Shown here one piece after another: positions 1 through 9,096 of a stretch of DNA of 49,609 bases. Position numbers and translations under genes: made by a program. Location: the IMG/VR virus record IMGVR_UViG_3300020202_000707, positions 1 through 49,609 of that record. One strand, 5' to 3'. Each line of letters begins with the position of its first letter. Positions within the stretch are counted from its first letter, which is position 1. This DNA comes from a virus. Under the pieces are notes generated by a model. That model searched no databases. It was not told where the DNA came from and worked only from the letters and a program-made list of their open reading frames with translations.

Positions 1-1
1 T

Positions 2-127
2 GGTGGGCGTACATGGCGGGACGACACGTTGGACACCAACAGTGGTACTGCGGAAAACGGTACTCTAGGCGCATAGCTCCTGCTTAGCGTTCTCGTAATC
101 CTCATCGGAAAGGTTCTTGTAGTGCCA
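2..127. repeat. Terminal repeat, left copy (identical to 49484-49609)
   Basis: These 126 bases recur exactly at the right end. The base before the repeat differs (t at 1, c at 49483). The simplest reading is that the contig is circular and was cut at an assembly node; a physical direct terminal repeat is less likely. The repeat falls inside the glycan operon, and the small gene at 49395-49556 is only complete because of it. Confidence 0.95.
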
Positions 128-829
128 CTCCAGCTTATTCTCCATGAACGAAACGCCCTTTCCCTTCGTTGTGTGGGCGATGATGATATGCGGCGAGAGG
201 TACCGACGATCGAGGGCGGCGTCGATCGCAGTAGGGTCGTGCCCGTCGATCTCTGAGACTCGCCAGTCGAAAGCGCGCCACTTATCAGCGAGGCTCCCGA
301 GCGCGAGTACCTGGTCCGTCGTGCCCGTCGCCTGGAGCTTGTTGTAGTCCACGATTGCAACGAGGTTGTTGAGCTGGTGGTGGGAGGCGACCTGGGCGGA
401 TTCCCACACCATGCCTGTGTTCATTTCACCATCGGACATGAGCACGTAGACCTGGCCTGGTCGGCGGGCGAGCTTGCGAGCCTTGGCAAACCCCACACCG
501 AACGAGAGGCCGTAGCCGACCGATCCGCCCGCTGCTCGAAGCCCAAAGACACCCTTCGGCTCTACTAGGCCGATCCACTCCTCCTCACCCTCTTTACAGT
601 AGCGATCGAGAGCATCTTCGGGGATGACGCCTTTTGAAGTGAGGTAGTAGTAGACGGTCGCAGCCACCCAACCCTTACTGCACACAAATTCGTCGATGAC
701 GGGATCAATGCGTTTGAACAGGGTATCGATGAGATCGATGCAACTGAAGTTTGATCCAATGTGTGATGATTGCGCTGCGTATATCATGTCGAGCACATTG
801 AGGCGGGCGGTTCGGGCACTTATTTCCAT
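65..829 (-). CDS. Transketolase, N-terminal (TPP-binding) subunit
   Basis: 254 residues, the length of stand-alone transketolase N-subunits. Visible features are an HIGSN motif (23-27), a glycine-rich segment near 94-115, and the TPP/Mg motif seen as SDGE (132-135) followed about 28 residues later by DYNK (161-164). Transketolases move two-carbon ketol units between sugar phosphates using thiamine diphosphate. Its partner domain is encoded at 48901-49404 once the circle is closed, with a 53-residue ORF between them. The start ATG overlaps the end of the sugar transferase gene by 10 bases, so the two are translationally coupled. Its place among DegT, CapD and methyltransferase genes suggests sugar precursor synthesis rather than central metabolism, but the substrate is unknown. 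Confidence 0.88.
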   Translation of the reverse strand: MEISARTARLNVLDMIYAAQSSHIGSNFSCIDLIDTLFKRIDPVIDEFVCSKGWVAATVYYYLTSKGVIPEDALDRYCKEGEEEWIGLVEPKGVFGLRAAGGSVGYGLSFGVGFAKARKLARRPGQVYVLMSDGEMNTGMVWESAQVASHHQLNNLVAIVDYNKLQATGTTDQVLALGSLADKWRAFDWRVSEIDGHDPTAIDAALDRRYLSPHIIIAHTTKGKGVSFMENKLEWHYKNLSDEDYENAKQELCA

Positions 830-1311
830 AGCGCAGTTTTAATGCGGCGTTTAAGGGCCTGGTAGATGATCCAGATGTCCAGCGATAGGCAACGGTTCTC
901 GATATAGAACATGTCGAGCGCCAATTTGATGGGGAGAATCTTTTCGTAATAGTCCTGTGTTGGGTCTTTCGAGAGTTTGAGCATTTGTTCTTCGTCCATG
1001 AAGTGGATGCCCGCGAGGCCGAATAAGCCAGGTCGTACCGAAGTGAGAATGTTCTGAATGTGGGGCGGGTAGAGGAAGTACGTTTGTCGATCCATCGGAC
1101 GCGGACCAACGAGATTCATGTCTCGTTTGAGCATGTTCCAGAGTTGCGGGAGCTCATCAATTCGGAACTTCCGCATGAACTTACCACCCCAGACGTACTC
1201 ATGTTCATGGGCAAACGATGAAGAACGGCCCGGCTTCAGGGTCCGTACCTTGTACATATGAAAGGGTTTGCCATTGAGCCCTACCCGTTCGGAGAGGTAG
1301 AAGATGGACAC
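820..1311 (-). CDS. Bacterial sugar-1-phosphate transferase core (WcaJ/PglC family), no membrane anchor
   Basis: 163 residues matching the catalytic core of polyprenol-phosphate sugar-1-phosphate transferases: ERVGLNGKPF (8-17), KVRTL (21-25), the Asp-Glu dyad in IDELPQLWNML (51-61, D52/E53), VGPRP (68-72) and VRPGLFGLAG (92-101). These enzymes start glycan assembly on undecaprenyl phosphate in the membrane. The usual N-terminal re-entrant helix (about 35 residues before the ERxG motif) is missing. The frame is closed by a stop at 1324-1326 only four codons upstream, and the GTG start sits 6 bases after a TGATACACT -10 box, so the short form looks genuine. It opens the glycan operon. Activity without an anchor is uncertain; it may need a host partner. 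Confidence 0.85.
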   Translation of the reverse strand: MSIFYLSERVGLNGKPFHMYKVRTLKPGRSSSFAHEHEYVWGGKFMRKFRIDELPQLWNMLKRDMNLVGPRPMDRQTYFLYPPHIQNILTSVRPGLFGLAGIHFMDEEQMLKLSKDPTQDYYEKILPIKLALDMFYIENRCLSLDIWIIYQALKRRIKTALWK

Positions 1312-1317
1312 AACCTC

Positions 1318-1326
1318 AGTGTATCA
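1318..1326 (-). promoter_or_regulatory. Extended -10 promoter for the glycan operon (leaderless)
   Basis: On the minus strand this reads TGATACACT, a TGN extended -10. Six bases separate it from the GTG start of the sugar transferase, so transcription would begin at or next to the start codon. No good -35 is seen. Confidence 0.5.
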
Positions 1327-1394
1327 CGCGATTACTTGCGTAAATAGCAAGTGGTAGTAGGATGGGGATATGTACGAGTTTGTTGCGTACTTCT

Positions 1395-3062
1395 TTATGG
1401 CAATGTTCGTCCTTCTGGTGGTGACGCCACTCCTGGTGTCTGTTCTCGAATGGCTTGAGTCGTTAGGAAGCGCGAAAGTTGCGCCGACGTCCGTGCAATA
1501 TCGCTGGCACTTCGGGTTACTCGACCCGCAAAGCGCGGGGAGAATAGAGGTGCGAGAATAATCAGCCACGGGTTCAATACCGAGGCTCCAACGGACACTG
1601 CCGCGCCACCGCCGAGCCCACGAATAAAGTCCGGGAGGATGCGCTGGAACTCTCCGCCAGCGAGGAGCGAGAGGTAGTCCACACCGCTGCGCTTTGAGAG
1701 CTCCTTCACGGCGTTGAAGTAAATGTCGCGGTTTTCTCGGAAAAGATTGTCGAGACGTGTAACCGATGCCTGGATAGAGACCGGGCTCTTTTTTGTTTCA
1801 TTGAGAATAACACCAATCTCGTCGAGGACTTTCTTGTTTTTTGCAAAGTTAGTGCGCAATTCGGCGAGTTCAGGCACGTAGGTTGGAATGAGTCCCTTCG
1901 TGCCTCCCGTGCCCGCGATACGGTTATAGACCTTTGAAATGATCATGCTTCGCGCAGTACCGCCGCCTTTATCGAAATCGCGGAGGTTACCCACGCGTTC
2001 AGCGAGATCTTGCAGGCCGCGTGCCGAGAAGTCGTCCCACGTCGATATAGTCGTGAATACCTCTTGGACGTTCCGCGCCTCACCGGGTGAGACGATCGGT
2101 GATTTCGAGAAGTCGAGCGTCACTCCGAGCGGAGTCTGTCGTGTGCCGATGCGAAATTCACGCGCGTACTCGCGACCATAGTTTGTCAAGAGACGCTTCA
2201 TTTCTGATGCGCTCTTCTGGAAGCCCTGCTTGTTGTAGACCATGCCGGTCTTCGTTTGCTTGGTGGTCTTTTCGATCTTTTCGAGACCGGACGCGAACTC
2301 GTCAGAGAGGGCGGTGCGGAGGGTTCTAAGGGAGCCCACAGCTTCTTCCCGCACGTCTTCCACTGGTCGCGAAAGACCGATACGTGCAGCTTCGGGGTTC
2401 ATACCAGCCTGTTTGATGGCGTTCTTCGGCACGCCGCTCGTGAAGCTGAGGATCGTTGGACCAGCCTTCTTCGTTACGGCAGAAGCGCCCTGGCCCAGTA
2501 GGTTGAAGACGCTCTGGGTGGCGGCGCCCTTCGCGCCTCCGGTTAGGGTGTCCGCTGCTGCCTGCCCGAGTGAGTTGCCCTGGGCGAGTGATTCCCCCCC
2601 GGAAGATATAGCTCCGAATGTCCCGCCTTGGACGGCGTTCTTGCCCGCCGTGGCGAGGACATTGCCGACCTTGCCAAGGCTCGCAACCTTCGTTGGCGTG
2701 GGAAGTGCGAGCGACGCGGGGAGTGCTGCGGACCGAGCGGCGTCACCGAAGAGTCGCTTTGGGCCAATCTGACCCACAGCATCGGCTGCTTCGTTGAACC
2801 CCTGTACATCGCCACGAACCAGGCGCGAGAGGCCGTAGAGGTTGTTGCCAACAGCTTGGCCTATTTGGGAACCGGGGAAATTCGAATTAATGAGCGCTTG
2901 TGATGCGCTATCAACGAACCCGCCGACTTTCTGTCCGAAGGACTTCGGAGCCTCGGGTGCCTTCGCGATACCGAGTTTCGTGGCAACCTCCTCAACATCC
3001 TGCGGTGTTGGATCGCCGTCGAACTCTACGACTTGGCCTGTTTCAAATTGGATTTTCGCCAT
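1395..3062 (-). CDS. Large virion or DNA-ejection protein candidate
   Basis: 555 residues. The N-terminus (MAKIQFETGQVVEF, then a DPTPQDVEEVATKLG segment) resembles a short N-terminal module common on phage internal virion proteins. Residues about 100-200 are rich in Gly, Ala and Ser. A hydrophobic stretch near 490-515 (GGGAAVSVGASVLNPWLIIL region) could enter a membrane. It is the last gene of the structural operon and overlaps the gene before it by 20 bases. Position after tailspike and two coiled-coil proteins, plus the amphipathic composition, suggest a protein injected with the DNA, like P22 gp16 or T7 gp14-16. That role is inference; there is no clear enzymatic motif. Confidence 0.6.
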   Translation of the reverse strand: MAKIQFETGQVVEFDGDPTPQDVEEVATKLGIAKAPEAPKSFGQKVGGFVDSASQALINSNFPGSQIGQAVGNNLYGLSRLVRGDVQGFNEAADAVGQIGPKRLFGDAARSAALPASLALPTPTKVASLGKVGNVLATAGKNAVQGGTFGAISSGGESLAQGNSLGQAAADTLTGGAKGAATQSVFNLLGQGASAVTKKAGPTILSFTSGVPKNAIKQAGMNPEAARIGLSRPVEDVREEAVGSLRTLRTALSDEFASGLEKIEKTTKQTKTGMVYNKQGFQKSASEMKRLLTNYGREYAREFRIGTRQTPLGVTLDFSKSPIVSPGEARNVQEVFTTISTWDDFSARGLQDLAERVGNLRDFDKGGGTARSMIISKVYNRIAGTGGTKGLIPTYVPELAELRTNFAKNKKVLDEIGVILNETKKSPVSIQASVTRLDNLFRENRDIYFNAVKELSKRSGVDYLSLLAGGEFQRILPDFIRGLGGGAAVSVGASVLNPWLIILAPLFSPRFAGRVTRSASDIARTSAQLSRFLTTQAIREQTPGVASPPEGRTLP

Positions 3063-4185
3063 GTTGTTTGATGATTTGGTATTTCAATCCGCTCGATGTA
3101 GTTCCCGATGTTCCACCAGTTGTCCCGCCTTGGTTCTCAACGAAGTTATCAATCGCGTCGAGCTGCGCTTGTGTACTAAGTTGGCTTATATTGAAACCGC
3201 CGCCTGGAATAATGCCTTCGATGAGCTTCTGTACACCCGCGTCGAGTGTACCGAGTTGCTGCTCTTTCTTGTAGATGGCGGTGATCTGATTTCGCAAACT
3301 ATTGAGCTGAGTCACCTTGTTCGGGTCGCCAATGCGAGAGAACGTGTTGGAACCGGCAAGGGCGGTGCGGTACTGACCGAGAAGGTTGAGAAGGTCTGAC
3401 TTTGCCTTTGTTTTTTCTTCAAGATCTTTTTGCTGAGAATAGGTCAACCCGCCGCTATCCGACGGGAGCTTGCCCTTTGCGATTGTCCGGATGATGTTGC
3501 CTTTGTTGTCCATCACCGCGATACGGTCGCCAAGGTCCACGGTAGCGTACGTCTTTTTGGACTCTTCCTCCTTCTTTTGCTGCGCCTTGGCCGACATAAT
3601 CAGTGTCTCTTCGTCGAGGCCTGCGATTTTGAATATGTTTGGGTTTTCCTTCTTGATGGAGTCGAGACCATCTGCGCCACCGAGCTGCACGGCGAGTAAA
3701 AGTGTCTGCCGAGCTTCCTGCTTCGATGCCGCCTGTTTCGCTTCGTAATCCTGTGAAAACTGCCGAGCCTGCTGGATTACGTCACCGAACGAGTTGAGCT
3801 GTTCGCGGAAGGTCTGTGCCGAGCTGTCTGCTGCCTGGATCGTCGGCTCGACTGCCCCGGCTGCTGCCGATCGCACCGAGTTCTGGAGGCCTGGTGCTGC
3901 ACCGATGAGGCCTGGGTCGGTCTGCTGAACACGTTGGTTCTGTGCCTGCTGCGCGTTGAGCGACTGCTGGACGAATGGCTTCGTGCCGAGTCCCTGGTAC
4001 TGCTTCAAGAGGCCCTGGATCGCCACGTTAAAGGCCTCCACACCCTGCGGCTGGGTCTGGGCTGGCTGATTGGTCTGAGCCACCTGTTGAGTCACCGCAG
4101 TCGCGCTCGGCGGCATCGCACTCAGGGTACGTTGCGCCCCGAGGAGCTGCTGTTTCATCGCTTCGAGGCGAGGGTCTGGGTTCAT
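3043..4185 (-). CDS. Gln-rich coiled-coil virion protein, ejection candidate
   Basis: 380 residues, unrecognised family. It is rich in Gln and Ala (for example TQQVAQTNQPAQTQPQ near 32-48) with long predicted helices around 120-170 and 255-310. No signal peptide or transmembrane helix is visible. It overlaps its neighbours (ATGA with 4182-5477 and 20 bases with 1395-3062), so the three are co-translated. High helix and Gln content next to the tail genes is typical of internal or ejected proteins of short-tailed phages. Confidence 0.55.
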   Translation of the reverse strand: MNPDPRLEAMKQQLLGAQRTLSAMPPSATAVTQQVAQTNQPAQTQPQGVEAFNVAIQGLLKQYQGLGTKPFVQQSLNAQQAQNQRVQQTDPGLIGAAPGLQNSVRSAAAGAVEPTIQAADSSAQTFREQLNSFGDVIQQARQFSQDYEAKQAASKQEARQTLLLAVQLGGADGLDSIKKENPNIFKIAGLDEETLIMSAKAQQKKEEESKKTYATVDLGDRIAVMDNKGNIIRTIAKGKLPSDSGGLTYSQQKDLEEKTKAKSDLLNLLGQYRTALAGSNTFSRIGDPNKVTQLNSLRNQITAIYKKEQQLGTLDAGVQKLIEGIIPGGGFNISQLSTQAQLDAIDNFVENQGGTTGGTSGTTSSGLKYQIIKQHGENPI

Positions 4186-5477
4186 AGGAGTAGTTGACGC
4201 TGCTGATTAAGGGCTTCGTTGGTGCGGTACGCACCTTCGAGCTGGGATGCACGACTCAAAACATCGGCACGATTTTGATACTCCTGGCTTCCTGTGAGGC
4301 CTGAATAGACTTCAGGAGAAAGTTGGTACATCGGAAGCTGGCGGGTGTTCGCCGCAAAGCGGTTCTCGCCCGCTCCGATGATCGGTGCGCCGTTGATGTT
4401 GAACTGGGGGAGTTTCGAGGCTCCGTACGTCTGCGCGAACGACCGGGAGAGGTCACCAACACCGCGTGCGAACGACCGTCGTGCGTCATCGAGGGTGTTT
4501 TGGGTGTTCGTGGCGAGGGTCTGTTCGTCGCGGTTGCGAAGGCCCGACTGAGCAAATCCTCGGTCCGCTGCGCTCTCTCCGAGCGTCCTGAGATTGTCCT
4601 GGTACGTCGTCTCGGCGCGGCCCTCGGTACGAACGAGATCCTCCTGGCCTTGCGAGACAGCCGTGCTCAGCGAATCGAGCGCGAGCTTCACCTGGTTCTG
4701 GTAGTAGGGATCGATTTCCGCTTTTGCCTGGTTCAGGAACTCCGCCGCTTTTGCGGGTGTGATCTCGATGGCGGGGTTGAGCACCTGTCCGCGCTTTTTC
4801 AGCTCTTCGAGGTAGGTCTGGAGCTGTGTGTAGAGGCCCTGGAACTCGGGCGGGAGATTCGAGAGGTCGGGTCCTTGTGCGGTGCCTCCAGGGGTCGATG
4901 ACGAGGTCCCCGACGTGCTCGAGCTCGGATTATACGGCGCGGCCGAGCTCGCCGTCTGGAATGCCTGGTTCGGATTGACTAACGGGAGGCCGCTCTGAGG
5001 ATCGATCTGGCCGCTCGGTTGGGTCGGTGGCGGCGAGTAGACCGATGAGCCCTGTGTTTGGAAATTCTGGTTTGGGTTCACGTGGCCTTGGATAGACGGA
5101 TCAGTGTTGATCTGGCTGGGTTGGAGTTGGGCTGGTTGCGCGGTGACAAAATCATTGATCGAGGCCACGTCGTAGCGGGCGACACCATTTGGCGCGATCT
5201 TGCCCGATGCCATTAAGCGCTGGTCAAGATCGGCACGGTTCACGGTCGGGAGAGATTGGACACTGAGGCCGTACTCCTGTTGGAGGCGCTGCCAGGCGAG
5301 CTGGACAGCACCAAGTGCACCTCCGGCCGATCGGTTGGCCTGCTCAATTTCCTGTGGCGAGAGGACGGACGTCACCGACATCTGTGCGATTGAGCCATCA
5401 GGTCGGGAGAGGTAGAGAACCTGCCGGTTCGTGTCGGTCGAGATGCCATTGACGGGGGTGTAGATAGTGGTCGGCAT
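4182..5477 (-). CDS. Virion-associated coiled-coil protein, ejection candidate
   Basis: 431 residues, unrecognised family. The middle (about 100-205) is a low-complexity Pro/Gln/Ser/Thr/Asn linker that repeats the phrase NPNQ(N/A)FQT. The C-terminal half is helical and charged. The gene starts 6 bases after a TATAAT box at 5484-5489, so a leaderless secondary transcript for the last three virion genes is likely. It probably forms a set with the two downstream genes. Confidence 0.55.
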   Translation of the reverse strand: MPTTIYTPVNGISTDTNRQVLYLSRPDGSIAQMSVTSVLSPQEIEQANRSAGGALGAVQLAWQRLQQEYGLSVQSLPTVNRADLDQRLMASGKIAPNGVARYDVASINDFVTAQPAQLQPSQINTDPSIQGHVNPNQNFQTQGSSVYSPPPTQPSGQIDPQSGLPLVNPNQAFQTASSAAPYNPSSSTSGTSSSTPGGTAQGPDLSNLPPEFQGLYTQLQTYLEELKKRGQVLNPAIEITPAKAAEFLNQAKAEIDPYYQNQVKLALDSLSTAVSQGQEDLVRTEGRAETTYQDNLRTLGESAADRGFAQSGLRNRDEQTLATNTQNTLDDARRSFARGVGDLSRSFAQTYGASKLPQFNINGAPIIGAGENRFAANTRQLPMYQLSPEVYSGLTGSQEYQNRADVLSRASQLEGAYRTNEALNQQRQLLL

Positions 5478-5483
5478 AGGGAA

Positions 5484-5489
5484 ATTATA
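5484..5489 (-). promoter_or_regulatory. -10 box TATAAT, leaderless start for 4182-5477
   Basis: Minus-strand TATAAT followed by TTCCCT and the ATG at 5477. The 6-base gap leaves no room for a ribosome binding site if transcription starts at the usual distance. It overlaps the 3' end of the CAP-domain gene. Confidence 0.45.
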
Positions 5490-6072
5490 TCGTATGGGGC
5501 GTGGTCGTTTTCATACGCATGTCCATAGATGGTTTGGGTTTTGTTGCTTTGTAGTTAAGGAGAACCCCGTCGCTCGACGGTCGTTTGGTCGGCTTCTTGG
5601 TTTCGGCCTTTGCTTGGTTGATTTTAATAGATGGTTTGATGGGGGTTGCGACCGGAGGCGTATTTGGTGATCCAAAGAATTGAACAACGTAGTACGTTTG
5701 CTTACCTCGGTACGTGCCAGGGACAACGGCAATACCAATGTCAGAGTACTTCTTATTAGTGATATTCGCGTTGTGTGAAGGCGAATTTCTCCAGGCAGAC
5801 ATAACATCGGACGCGTTATTGAATTCCACCGCAAGATTCTCTCCCAAGGTGGCTGCGGCTGGGTAGCCCGCCTTACGAATAAAGCCCCACCCCTCAGTCA
5901 TCCCAGGTGTTGTGGTGGCAATGCTATGCGAAAAGTTTTGCGTATGTGCCATATCTTTAGCCCGCTCAAGCGCCGCGTTAGTCAGCTCCGTATTCGGCTT
6001 TAATGGGGCAAGGCCCTGTTCAATCCGATACTTGTTCGTGTGCGTGATGATGTCGTCTGCTGAGTAAGGCAT
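5485..6072 (-). CDS. CAP/SCP-domain protein in the tail gene cluster
   Basis: 195 residues. Residues 1-135 match the CAP (cysteine-rich secretory protein, antigen 5, PR-1) fold of bacterial SCP-like proteins: NFSHS (45-49), GENLAV (77-82), the signature WRNSPSHNANI (94-104) with its His, and IGIAVV (113-118). The C-terminal 60 residues are a basic Pro/Lys tail. No signal peptide is seen, so it is not an ordinary secreted protein. It sits between the tailspike and the ejection-protein candidates, which suggests a virion component that contacts the cell surface. Function in phages is unknown. Confidence 0.82.
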   Translation of the reverse strand: MPYSADDIITHTNKYRIEQGLAPLKPNTELTNAALERAKDMAHTQNFSHSIATTTPGMTEGWGFIRKAGYPAAATLGENLAVEFNNASDVMSAWRNSPSHNANITNKKYSDIGIAVVPGTYRGKQTYYVVQFFGSPNTPPVATPIKPSIKINQAKAETKKPTKRPSSDGVLLNYKATKPKPSMDMRMKTTTPHTI

Positions 6073-6073
6073 A

Positions 6074-7633
6074 TTAGATCAGTCGAGGGCTTATAAGTTG
6101 GGCCGCGATCTGTGCAGTGCTGGTTGTCGGAGTGCTGAGTGCAATAGCGAACACGGTATCCCCCGTAGCTGCGCGTTTGGCGTAGTATGCACTCGACGAC
6201 ATTGAAAGGAAATCTCCAACGGCGATGGAAGCTGCGCCGTTATTGACGAGTAGGCCATACCCTGCCTCTAGCGAAGAAAAGACGCCACGAACTGCCACGT
6301 ACCCATATGCCCCACCTTGTATGGCCTCTGTTGCGACGCCAAAAACGCGGTTACTGCCCGAACCAGTGGAAGTCGTGAATGTAATTTGACCCCCAAATGT
6401 CGCGGTTCCGTACTGAACGGCCGAACCGATGGGGACCGATCCGCCACTGTTGTTATATGCAAAAAGAAAGGTTGTATCCGACGCAGCAGATCCTCCAGTA
6501 TTCGCAACCTTCTGTTGCTTAAAGTTCTTTTTGTTATTCGTGGAAGTGTCGATATGTTGATCTGCGACTGTGCCTGTGCCAGTGAAGTTGCCTACGAGGA
6601 TCGTTTCAGTGGCGAGTGGTACAAACGCGAGAGGAGAACCTGTTCCATGGCAAGCGACGAATATGTTGCGACCGGGGAGCCCTGTAAATGAAATTTCGTA
6701 AAAATCTATGCCAGTGTTCTGGTAGCCAAAACACGAGACAAAAGAGACGTTTGAACCAGATATGTAGAATCCGGCGAGATTGCCGCTCGCCGAGCACCCC
6801 ACGAGACCTCCAAAGAAGGGTGTATCACTGAGGGTGGCAAGAACGAACCCGTACGTCGTATTATTGCTCGCAGAGCAATTCAATATGGTAAAACGTGTGA
6901 TACTCGTCGGAGTGTACGACTGCGTTATACTGAGCCCATTGTCGTTGCTGTCACACACCGCTTGCGCGACGGTGAATTGTTCGGAGTTACGGTTTGTAGC
7001 CCCGGTTATAAAGATGCCGTCGTCTACGTTGGAGGAACACTCGACATTAAAAATCGAAAACTTTTTACATCCAGATACGACGATTCCGCTCTTGGAAGAG
7101 CCTGTGACGTAGACGTTCTCAATACGGAAGTTGTCCGCAAAAGTTGCGTAGATTGCCCCGAATGTTCCAGCAGCTGAGTAGCCGCTATTTACGATGGACA
7201 TATCGGAAATGGCCCAGTTTTGAATAGGGAGAGAGAGGGTACCTTCTATTTGAATGAGCGAGTTACTGCTACCGAAATTAATGACTGTAATTCCACGACC
7301 GGCTCCTCGAAGGGCGACGTTTGAACGGAGGGAAATTATACTCCGCACGAGGAAGGTACCCGACAAGAGCTGGACGGTCCCACCACCCTCACGAGAAACG
7401 GCATCGATTGCTGCTTGAATGTCGTCACCTGGCGCGACCTGACGTACGAGGCCGCCGATCGAAAGCGTTTTAAGGTTGAGATTACCTCCCGGTAGAATCT
7501 GCGAGGTGTTGATTCCTTCTTTTACAGAGTCATACACGACGCCCGATGAATCATTCGGGATCGCTTTGTTGAGGTTGACATCAAACCCCTGTGCGTAGAT
7601 GTCATCTCGTGAAAACGGCAGTGGTATTCCCAT
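6074..7633 (-). CDS. Tailspike, right-handed beta-helix (pectate-lyase-like)
   Basis: 519 residues. After a short N-terminal part come DDIQAAIDAVSREGGGTVQL (69-88) and then LRGAGRGITVINF, the classic opening of pectate-lyase-type beta-helices. Residues 110-330 show repeating short strands rich in Asn, Gly, Val and Ile. The C-terminal domain (about 380-519) is Gly/Ala/Ser rich and may trimerise. Such spikes bind and often cut surface polysaccharide of the host. It follows the nozzle gene by one base. It is the likely receptor-binding protein and a plausible target or counterpart of the phage glycan cassette. Confidence 0.8.
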   Translation of the reverse strand: MGIPLPFSRDDIYAQGFDVNLNKAIPNDSSGVVYDSVKEGINTSQILPGGNLNLKTLSIGGLVRQVAPGDDIQAAIDAVSREGGGTVQLLSGTFLVRSIISLRSNVALRGAGRGITVINFGSSNSLIQIEGTLSLPIQNWAISDMSIVNSGYSAAGTFGAIYATFADNFRIENVYVTGSSKSGIVVSGCKKFSIFNVECSSNVDDGIFITGATNRNSEQFTVAQAVCDSNDNGLSITQSYTPTSITRFTILNCSASNNTTYGFVLATLSDTPFFGGLVGCSASGNLAGFYISGSNVSFVSCFGYQNTGIDFYEISFTGLPGRNIFVACHGTGSPLAFVPLATETILVGNFTGTGTVADQHIDTSTNNKKNFKQQKVANTGGSAASDTTFLFAYNNSGGSVPIGSAVQYGTATFGGQITFTTSTGSGSNRVFGVATEAIQGGAYGYVAVRGVFSSLEAGYGLLVNNGAASIAVGDFLSMSSSAYYAKRAATGDTVFAIALSTPTTSTAQIAAQLISPRLI

Positions 7634-7634
7634 A

Positions 7635-9095
7635 CTACATGGTAAGGCCTTCGTTCGTGCCTTTGATAACCTCTAAGGATCGAAAGATTGGTGGCTCGTT
7701 GCGAGAGATGCCAGCTAGTTGGAAACGAATGCGATTGAACCGTATTTGCTGCTTCGTGAAATGATTGATCATCTTTTTGAGTTGACCGATCGAGAGCCAG
7801 GCGTACTTCTCATCGATCTGGTAGAAGAGCTCCGATCCTTGGGCCTTTTCACAGACGGTAATGAGTTCTTCGAGCACCTTCGTCGTTGCGATGTTCTCCC
7901 ACTCGTACCACTTCGTTCTGACCCGGTACTTGATCGGCTCGCCCATATCCGTTGTGCCGGAATTGTGTGTCGCGACAGAGCCCATATCAGTCCCGACTAC
8001 ACGGGTGAGAGTAGAGCCGGAATTGTACGCCATGCCTCTCGTAACCTCCGAGGCATAGGAGTACAGCGTCAGGACATCCGAGCTCTCGGTGTACCGGATT
8101 GTTGCGTTCTTAAATGTGGTCGGACCGGATGCCTCTTGGACTGTCACGTTCCCAACGGACCAGTACACGTGGTCTGCGTCATTCCATCCCGCGATACTAC
8201 TGTACTTTGTAAAGGGAATCGCTTCGACGATGTCGGATATTGGTCGGGAAATTTCGGTCGGGTAACCGCCGGAGTACCGGTAGAACCCCGAGTCGTGATG
8301 GAAATAGAGCCCACGTTTACCCTCGACAATGGACTCGTGAGAACGGGTACCGATTTTAATAAGCGGGTCCGGATCGACACCGGAAGTACGAAACCGGTAG
8401 ATGTAGTTCGGCTTGAAAAAGAGGAGCTCTAGCGAGTAGCGTTTCAGCCCGGTGTTATCCTCGCCGTCCCCGGGATTGATGTCCACATAGTCCACTGTTG
8501 GCGACCACGTGATGTTTCCCGTTGATGAGATGACCGATGAAAACCATAAGCGGGAGGGGTACGAGCGGTCACCAGAAACATAGACTTTGGATTTAAATAC
8601 GTCGCCAAATTGCGGATTGTAGCCCCACATGTTCTGCGGGTTAATTGGGTTTCCGGTGAAATGCCAATGCCTCGATGATCCGGCGTTCCAGAACCGCATC
8701 GAGGAGTAGGTGTTTTGCGCGAAATTCAGTGCAATCGTGTAGGACCCGAAGTCAACGAACCGAACGGCCACGCTCGCCGTGCCCCCGTCTAACGACAACG
8801 CCCATGCTCCACCACTAAACGTGTAGATGGCGGCTGAGCTGCCGTTTGAGAACACGGCGATGGCCGTACCAGACTGCGCGTTGTGCAAGCCCACACAGGG
8901 TCTTGAAGCGAGTACGGTACCGCCGAGAGCTGCCAGACCGCTCCGTACGGTGGCAGCCCCCTTGCGGTCAAAGTGGAAATTCACAGCCTCGGTTACAGCG
9001 CCTTCGGGGATGAGACTGTCATCAACCTCAGCCTGACGGATTACCCCGTTCAGGCCTATGTTTGCAATTTTGTGTGGCTTCATTGCCTCAGCCAT
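7635..9095 (-). CDS. Tail nozzle / DNA-stabilisation protein candidate (beta-propeller-like)
   Basis: 486 residues from the ATG at 9095, chosen because the previous gene stops at 9097; a longer frame to 9143 would overlap it. The N-terminus, with EGAVTEAVNFHFDRKGAATV and a following R-x-G, is typical of nozzle proteins of short-tailed phages (P22 gp10 and T7 gp12 type functions). The rest is rich in aromatic beta strands, as in propeller folds. The order adaptor, small membrane protein, nozzle, spike fits a podovirus tail. Assignment rests on sequence style and context. Confidence 0.6.
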   Translation of the reverse strand: MAEAMKPHKIANIGLNGVIRQAEVDDSLIPEGAVTEAVNFHFDRKGAATVRSGLAALGGTVLASRPCVGLHNAQSGTAIAVFSNGSSAAIYTFSGGAWALSLDGGTASVAVRFVDFGSYTIALNFAQNTYSSMRFWNAGSSRHWHFTGNPINPQNMWGYNPQFGDVFKSKVYVSGDRSYPSRLWFSSVISSTGNITWSPTVDYVDINPGDGEDNTGLKRYSLELLFFKPNYIYRFRTSGVDPDPLIKIGTRSHESIVEGKRGLYFHHDSGFYRYSGGYPTEISRPISDIVEAIPFTKYSSIAGWNDADHVYWSVGNVTVQEASGPTTFKNATIRYTESSDVLTLYSYASEVTRGMAYNSGSTLTRVVGTDMGSVATHNSGTTDMGEPIKYRVRTKWYEWENIATTKVLEELITVCEKAQGSELFYQIDEKYAWLSIGQLKKMINHFTKQQIRFNRIRFQLAGISRNEPPIFRSLEVIKGTNEGLTM

Positions 9096-9096
9096 A

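Noticed and set aside
1370-1561. Plus-strand ORF of 63 aa with a hydrophobic start
   Set aside because: It lies wholly over the 3' end of the 555-aa virion gene, with no clear ribosome site. A TTGCGT/TAGGAT pair upstream is weak. Kept out as probable antisense.
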